64,000 bases of DNA from an uncultured Oscillospiraceae bacterium (GTDB lineage Bacteria; Bacillota; Clostridia; Oscillospirales; Ruminococcaceae). Shown in pieces: positions 61,039 to 64,000 of the stretch (position 1 is the stretch's first letter; each line of letters starts with the position of its first letter). A program made the translations under genes and the position numbers. Where the stretch lies: the NCBI GenBank assembly GCA_934446565.1, contig CAKSEO010000001.1, positions 35,586 to 99,585 on the forward strand, read 5' to 3'. Under the pieces are notes generated by a model. It searched no databases, was not told where the DNA came from, and saw nothing but the letters and a program-made list of their open reading frames with translations.

Positions 61039-62091
61039 ATGGATATTCTGGATATACTGAAAACGGCGGCTGAAAATCAGGCTGCGGATATTTTTATCGT
61101 CTGCGGCGCGGTGCTAAGCTATAAGGCGCACGGCAGAATGTATCAGATAGATGGCAACGCGCTTTCTATGGACGATACCAAGGAACTTGTGATGCAGATA
61201 TACCGCCTTGCAAAGCGTGATATTTCCGAGGAGCAGCTCCCGGAGCGTGAAAAGGATTTTTCGCTGTCTGTTGCAGGCGTGGGGAGATTCCGCGTAAATA
61301 TCTACAAGCAGAGGGGCTCTTACTCGGCTGTGCTCAGGTATGTCCCGTTTGAGCTGCCAGATCCGGCTAAGCTGGGTATCCCGGAGCAGGTGATGCAGCT
61401 CAGCGACTGCAAGAGCGGTATCGTGCTGATTACCGGCGTGGCGAGCAGCGGCAAGTCCACGACCCTGTCATGTATCCTCGACCGTATCAACCAAAATCGC
61501 AGCGGGCATATAATAACTATAGAGGATCCGATAGAGTTCCTCCACAAGCACAATCGCTGCATAGTCAGCCAGCGTGAGATCAATATCGACACCGACAGCT
61601 ACATCGACGCGCTCCGCGCTGCGCTGCGCCAGTCGCCGGATGTTATCCTGCTCGGCGAAATGCGCGACTACGAAACCATCAGCGTTGCAATGACCGCCGC
61701 CGAGACCGGTCAGCTCGTGCTTTCGACACTGCATACCCTGGGCGCTGCAAATACTATCGACCGTATAATAGACGTATTCCCGATAAATCAGCAGCATCAG
61801 ATAAGAGTACAGCTTTCCATGGTGCTTAATGCCGTAGTTTGCCAGCAGCTGCTGCCTTCCGTTGACGGTGGACTCATTCCAGCTTTCGAGATAATGACTA
61901 CCAACAGCGCAGTCCGTACCCTCATCAGAGATGAAAAAACACATCAGATAGATACTATACTCCAGTCAGCAGGCGGTATGCAGACTATGGACAGCTGTAT
62001 CATGCAGCTTTTCCGAGAGGGAAAGATAACCGCAAAGACAGCTGTAGACTACGCGTATAACCCGGATATAATGGCTAAACGTATCATGTAA
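61039..62091 (+). CDS. PilT-like secretion/retraction ATPase
   Basis: A 350-residue hexameric ATPase of the type IV pilus retraction family. Walker A is TGVASSGKST, the Asp box lies in TIEDPIEFLHKH, Walker B in DVILLGEMRD and the His box in LSTLHTLGA, all as in PilT (rather than GspE/PilB, which are longer and carry an N-terminal domain). AAGGAG precedes the ATG at 61039. It is the only motor gene of the operon here: the assembly ATPase PilB/GspE, the prepilin peptidase PilD and PilM-O type genes do not appear in the window. Confidence 0.92.
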   Translation: MDILDILKTAAENQAADIFIVCGAVLSYKAHGRMYQIDGNALSMDDTKELVMQIYRLAKRDISEEQLPEREKDFSLSVAGVGRFRVNIYKQRGSYSAVLRYVPFELPDPAKLGIPEQVMQLSDCKSGIVLITGVASSGKSTTLSCILDRINQNRSGHIITIEDPIEFLHKHNRCIVSQREINIDTDSYIDALRAALRQSPDVILLGEMRDYETISVAMTAAETGQLVLSTLHTLGAANTIDRIIDVFPINQQHQIRVQLSMVLNAVVCQQLLPSVDGGLIPAFEIMTTNSAVRTLIRDEKTHQIDTILQSAGGMQTMDSCIMQLFREGKITAKTAVDYAYNPDIMAKRIM

Positions 62092-62321
62092 AATAATGAT
62101 ATCGACATATCAACAATGAATAGTTGTGTATCTTTATGTAATCTGCTTAAAATCACCGTTTCACAGTCAAAACCGCAGATGTGCAATGCTGCGATAACGC
62201 TTGACAAAACGACAGATATTGTGTATAATATAATAAATAAAGTGGGGGGATAGTATACCCATTTATTGACAGGTAACAAACAATGTGTTTCCTATAGACC
62301 AGCTTAAGGAGGTTGATCTTA
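62092..62321 (+). other. Intergenic region before the repeat protein gene
   Basis: Two hundred and thirty bases without a gene. It holds the promoter listed next and an AT-rich leader of about 90 bases that ends in AAGGAGG. I found no convincing terminator behind the PilT-like gene, so some read-through is possible. Confidence 0.6.
62201..62229 (+). promoter_or_regulatory. Promoter of the choice-of-anchor-A repeat protein
   Basis: Perfect TTGACA (62201-62206), 17 bases, perfect TATAAT (62224-62229): one of the strongest promoters in the window. Confidence 0.9.
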
Positions 62322-64000
62322 ATGGACGAAAAGAAGCGCAAGCCCGGAAAGAAGTCCGCAGCGTTCCTCGCTTTTGCGGCAGCTCTGCTTGCTTCCAATG
62401 CGGTTTCCGTCATGGCGGCTGCTGAAGAAACTTCCGGCAGTGATTTCGTTCAGAATCCGGATCTCACCGATGTGAAGTACACCGGCGGTACACCGGCTTA
62501 TACCCAAATCAAAGACAACGTTTTTGTCGCGACAAGGCAGGCAAAGGCGCTAAAAGAGTATTATGACGCGCTCAACGAGGTCAAGGACTTCGGGCTTTAT
62601 GCAAAGACCGCGACCATAAACCATATCGAGGGAAACGCGTGCTTTGGAAGTACGGGAGAGGTCAATTCTGACTACAACCGCGTACATAGCATGCAGACAA
62701 TCAAGAGCGGAAAATACATCGTTTATCTCGACAGTGTTGATAATCTTCAGAATGCCACTATCAAGATGGCAAATCTCCCTGCGGGCACAGAGTATGAGTT
62801 GGTACTCGGATTCGATTATACGCCTGTTACTGTCAATAACAATGTTGGCTTCGAGGTTGGCGGAAAGAAGTATTTTATCGAGGCTTCCGAGCACAGAAAG
62901 GCTGATTTCACACTGCGCCGCGCTGAGCCGGGTGAGTCCTGCTTTAAGATTGAAAATAATCTTAATAAAATAGGTCAAGCAGGCTGTAAACTGGTGGATT
63001 CCGTCGGCAAGGTTGAAAGTGGCGATGTCGTTTCTACTTTCAGGGACGCTTCAGAGGCTATCAGGTGCGGCAAGGTAAGCGCGGGCGAAACGATGATCCT
63101 TAACGTTGACGCCAGTGAATTTGACCGCAACCAGAATGAACTGCCAAGGGCAGTTGCGGAACTGCTGAGCCTTGGTTCTGGTGTTGATGTCGTTATCAAT
63201 GTTGATACCAGTAATTTCAGCGGCTCTAGGCTTCAGATCCGGAATATCAACAGTGATCAGTTCATTGGTTCGAATGTGGTCTGGAATTTCGGAGATTATT
63301 CCGGGGAGCTTTCCGCTCCTGCCGGTGGTATCGTGGTTGCGCCTTTTGCATCTGTTACGACTGACACTGGTAACGCTAACGGCGCGGTAATCTGCGATAC
63401 ATTCACACAGCAAGGTGAGATCCATCAGTCTACTCGCGGTGAATATAAGTTTGAGATCGATGAAGATAAAGATGACGATGATACACCAGTGACTCCGCCT
63501 GATGATGGTGATGATGATGTAGAGTCGGATACTGACACGGATACCGACACCGATACGGATACAGATACCGACACGGATACCGACACCGATACGGATACAG
63601 ATACCGACACGGATACTGACACAGACACAGATACCGATACGGATACGGACACAGATACAGATACCGACACTGATACGGACACCGACACCGATACGGATAC
63701 AGATACCGACACGGATACTGACACAGATACGGATACGGATACGGACACGGATACAGATACTGACACAGATACGGATACGGATACGGATACCGACACGGAC
63801 ACCGATACGGATACTGACACAGATACCGATACAGATACCGATACGGATACTGACACCGACACCGATACGGATACTGACACAGATACCGATACGGATACTG
63901 ACACAGATACCGATACGGATACGGACACAGATACCGATACGGATACGGACACCGACACCGATACGGATACTGACACAGATACGGACACCGACACCGACAC
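62322..64000 (+). CDS. Choice-of-anchor-A surface protein with long Asp-Thr repeat (runs off the window)
   Basis: A secreted protein whose first 559 codons lie in the window. A Sec signal peptide occupies about residues 1-30 (AAFLAFAAALLASNAVSVMA). Residues 31-390 follow the choice-of-anchor-A pattern: FGLYAKTATINHIEGNACFG, VVINVDTSNFSG, NVVWNFGDYSG, GGIVVAPFASV, and GAVICDTFTQQGEIHQ. An acidic spacer of Asp and Pro (about 385-402) leads into (Asp-Thr)n from residue 403 to the window edge: 157 complete codons without a single deviation. Its sortase or other anchor is beyond the window. AAGGAGG precedes the ATG, and it has its own strong promoter. Confidence 0.88.
   Translation, partial: MDEKKRKPGKKSAAFLAFAAALLASNAVSVMAAAEETSGSDFVQNPDLTDVKYTGGTPAYTQIKDNVFVATRQAKALKEYYDALNEVKDFGLYAKTATINHIEGNACFGSTGEVNSDYNRVHSMQTIKSGKYIVYLDSVDNLQNATIKMANLPAGTEYELVLGFDYTPVTVNNNVGFEVGGKKYFIEASEHRKADFTLRRAEPGESCFKIENNLNKIGQAGCKLVDSVGKVESGDVVSTFRDASEAIRCGKVSAGETMILNVDASEFDRNQNELPRAVAELLSLGSGVDVVINVDTSNFSGSRLQIRNINSDQFIGSNVVWNFGDYSGELSAPAGGIVVAPFASVTTDTGNANGAVICDTFTQQGEIHQSTRGEYKFEIDEDKDDDDTPVTPPDDGDDDVESDTDTDTDTDTDTDTDTDTDTDTDTDTDTDTDTDTDTDTDTDTDTDTDTDTDTDTDTDTDTDTDTDTDTDTDTDTDTDTDTDTDTDTDTDTDTDTDTDTDTDTDTDTDTDTDTDTDTDTDTDTDTDTDTDTDTDTDTDTDTDTDTDTDTDTDTDTDTD
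63528..64000 (+). repeat. Coding hexanucleotide repeat GAYACN, continuing beyond the window
   Basis: Seventy-eight or more copies of GAY-ACN, all Asp-Thr. Third bases vary (ACC, ACG, ACA, ACT; GAT, GAC), so it is not one simple repeat. A 36-base higher-order unit occurs at 63544, 63580 and 63682, which shows growth by segmental duplication. The minus strand of this repeat is also open (Val-Ser), a by-product of the repeat. Confidence 0.95.

Noticed and set aside
63425-64000. Minus-strand Val-Ser repeat ORF
   Set aside because: It is the complement of the Asp-Thr coding repeat. The plus-strand frame has a signal peptide, a ribosome binding site, a promoter and a recognisable domain; the minus frame has none.
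63528-64000. Possible non-coding satellite or assembly artefact
   Set aside because: Every codon is GAY or ACN with varied third bases and the frame joins a good upstream gene, so it is coding; an artefact would more likely show perfect copies. Length accuracy still cannot be judged.

Overview
The window reads as chromosome from a Ruminococcus-like member of the Oscillospiraceae (Bacillota, Clostridia). Supporting signs are sigma-A type promoters with 17-bp spacers, strong AGGAGG-type ribosome binding sites, frequent TTG starts, a T-box on proS, the firmicute gene orders rimP-nusA-ylxR-ylxQ-infB-rbfA and ecfA-ecfT-truA, a Na+-pumping decarboxylase pair, and surface proteins with Thr/Asp-rich stalks. 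Base composition is moderately GC-rich in most genes. I saw no rRNA, tRNA, CRISPR array, insertion sequence or prophage.

Layout. 1-1378: the 5' part of proS on the minus strand behind a T-box leader. 1387-3651: a small Xre-type regulator and a divergent secreted protein, with overlapping promoters that carry four copies of AGGTGT/ACACCT. 3743-14029: translation and ribosome maturation genes (rimP, nusA, ylxR, ylxQ, infB, rbfA, nrnA, truB, ribF, gltX). 14229-19274: a Gld-type ABC exporter with GldG-like and DUF4340-like partners. 19379-20024: two small unknown genes. 20358-21065: a ferredoxin-type protein. 21199-26378: radical SAM protein, ruvC, ruvA, a TPR membrane protein, ruvB and glmM. 26389-28279: an Imm1-like protein, a GyrI-like protein and an RlmI-like methyltransferase. 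28297-31639: a fused double-ATPase ECF module and truA. 31705-37039: DUF5711-like, CvpA-like, a ClpE-like ATPase and an SDR. 37215-39088: oadG and oadB. 39229-41471: an aspartate carbamoyltransferase carrying a PyrI-like zinc tail, and a stand-alone RACo-like ASKHA protein. 41705-50339: rplS, lepB, rbgA, rnhB, yraN, thrC, a phosphoesterase, tig, clpP and clpX.

50391 to the end turns to the cell surface. It holds an MGMT-like gene, a zinc-ribbon membrane protein with an overlapping 43-residue membrane peptide, a cluster of an alpha/alpha-toroid protein, a 1165-residue CapA protein with two SGNH/DUF6270-like modules and a transglutaminase lipoprotein, a compact type IV pilus or type II secretion-like operon ending in a PilT-like ATPase, and a choice-of-anchor-A protein whose C-terminus enters an Asp-Thr dipeptide repeat of at least 157 residues that runs off the window. 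This accessory surface block is the most likely place for undescribed biology. The 1665-1737 operator cluster, the PyrB zinc fusion and the ylxQ gene without a normal start codon also deserve attention.
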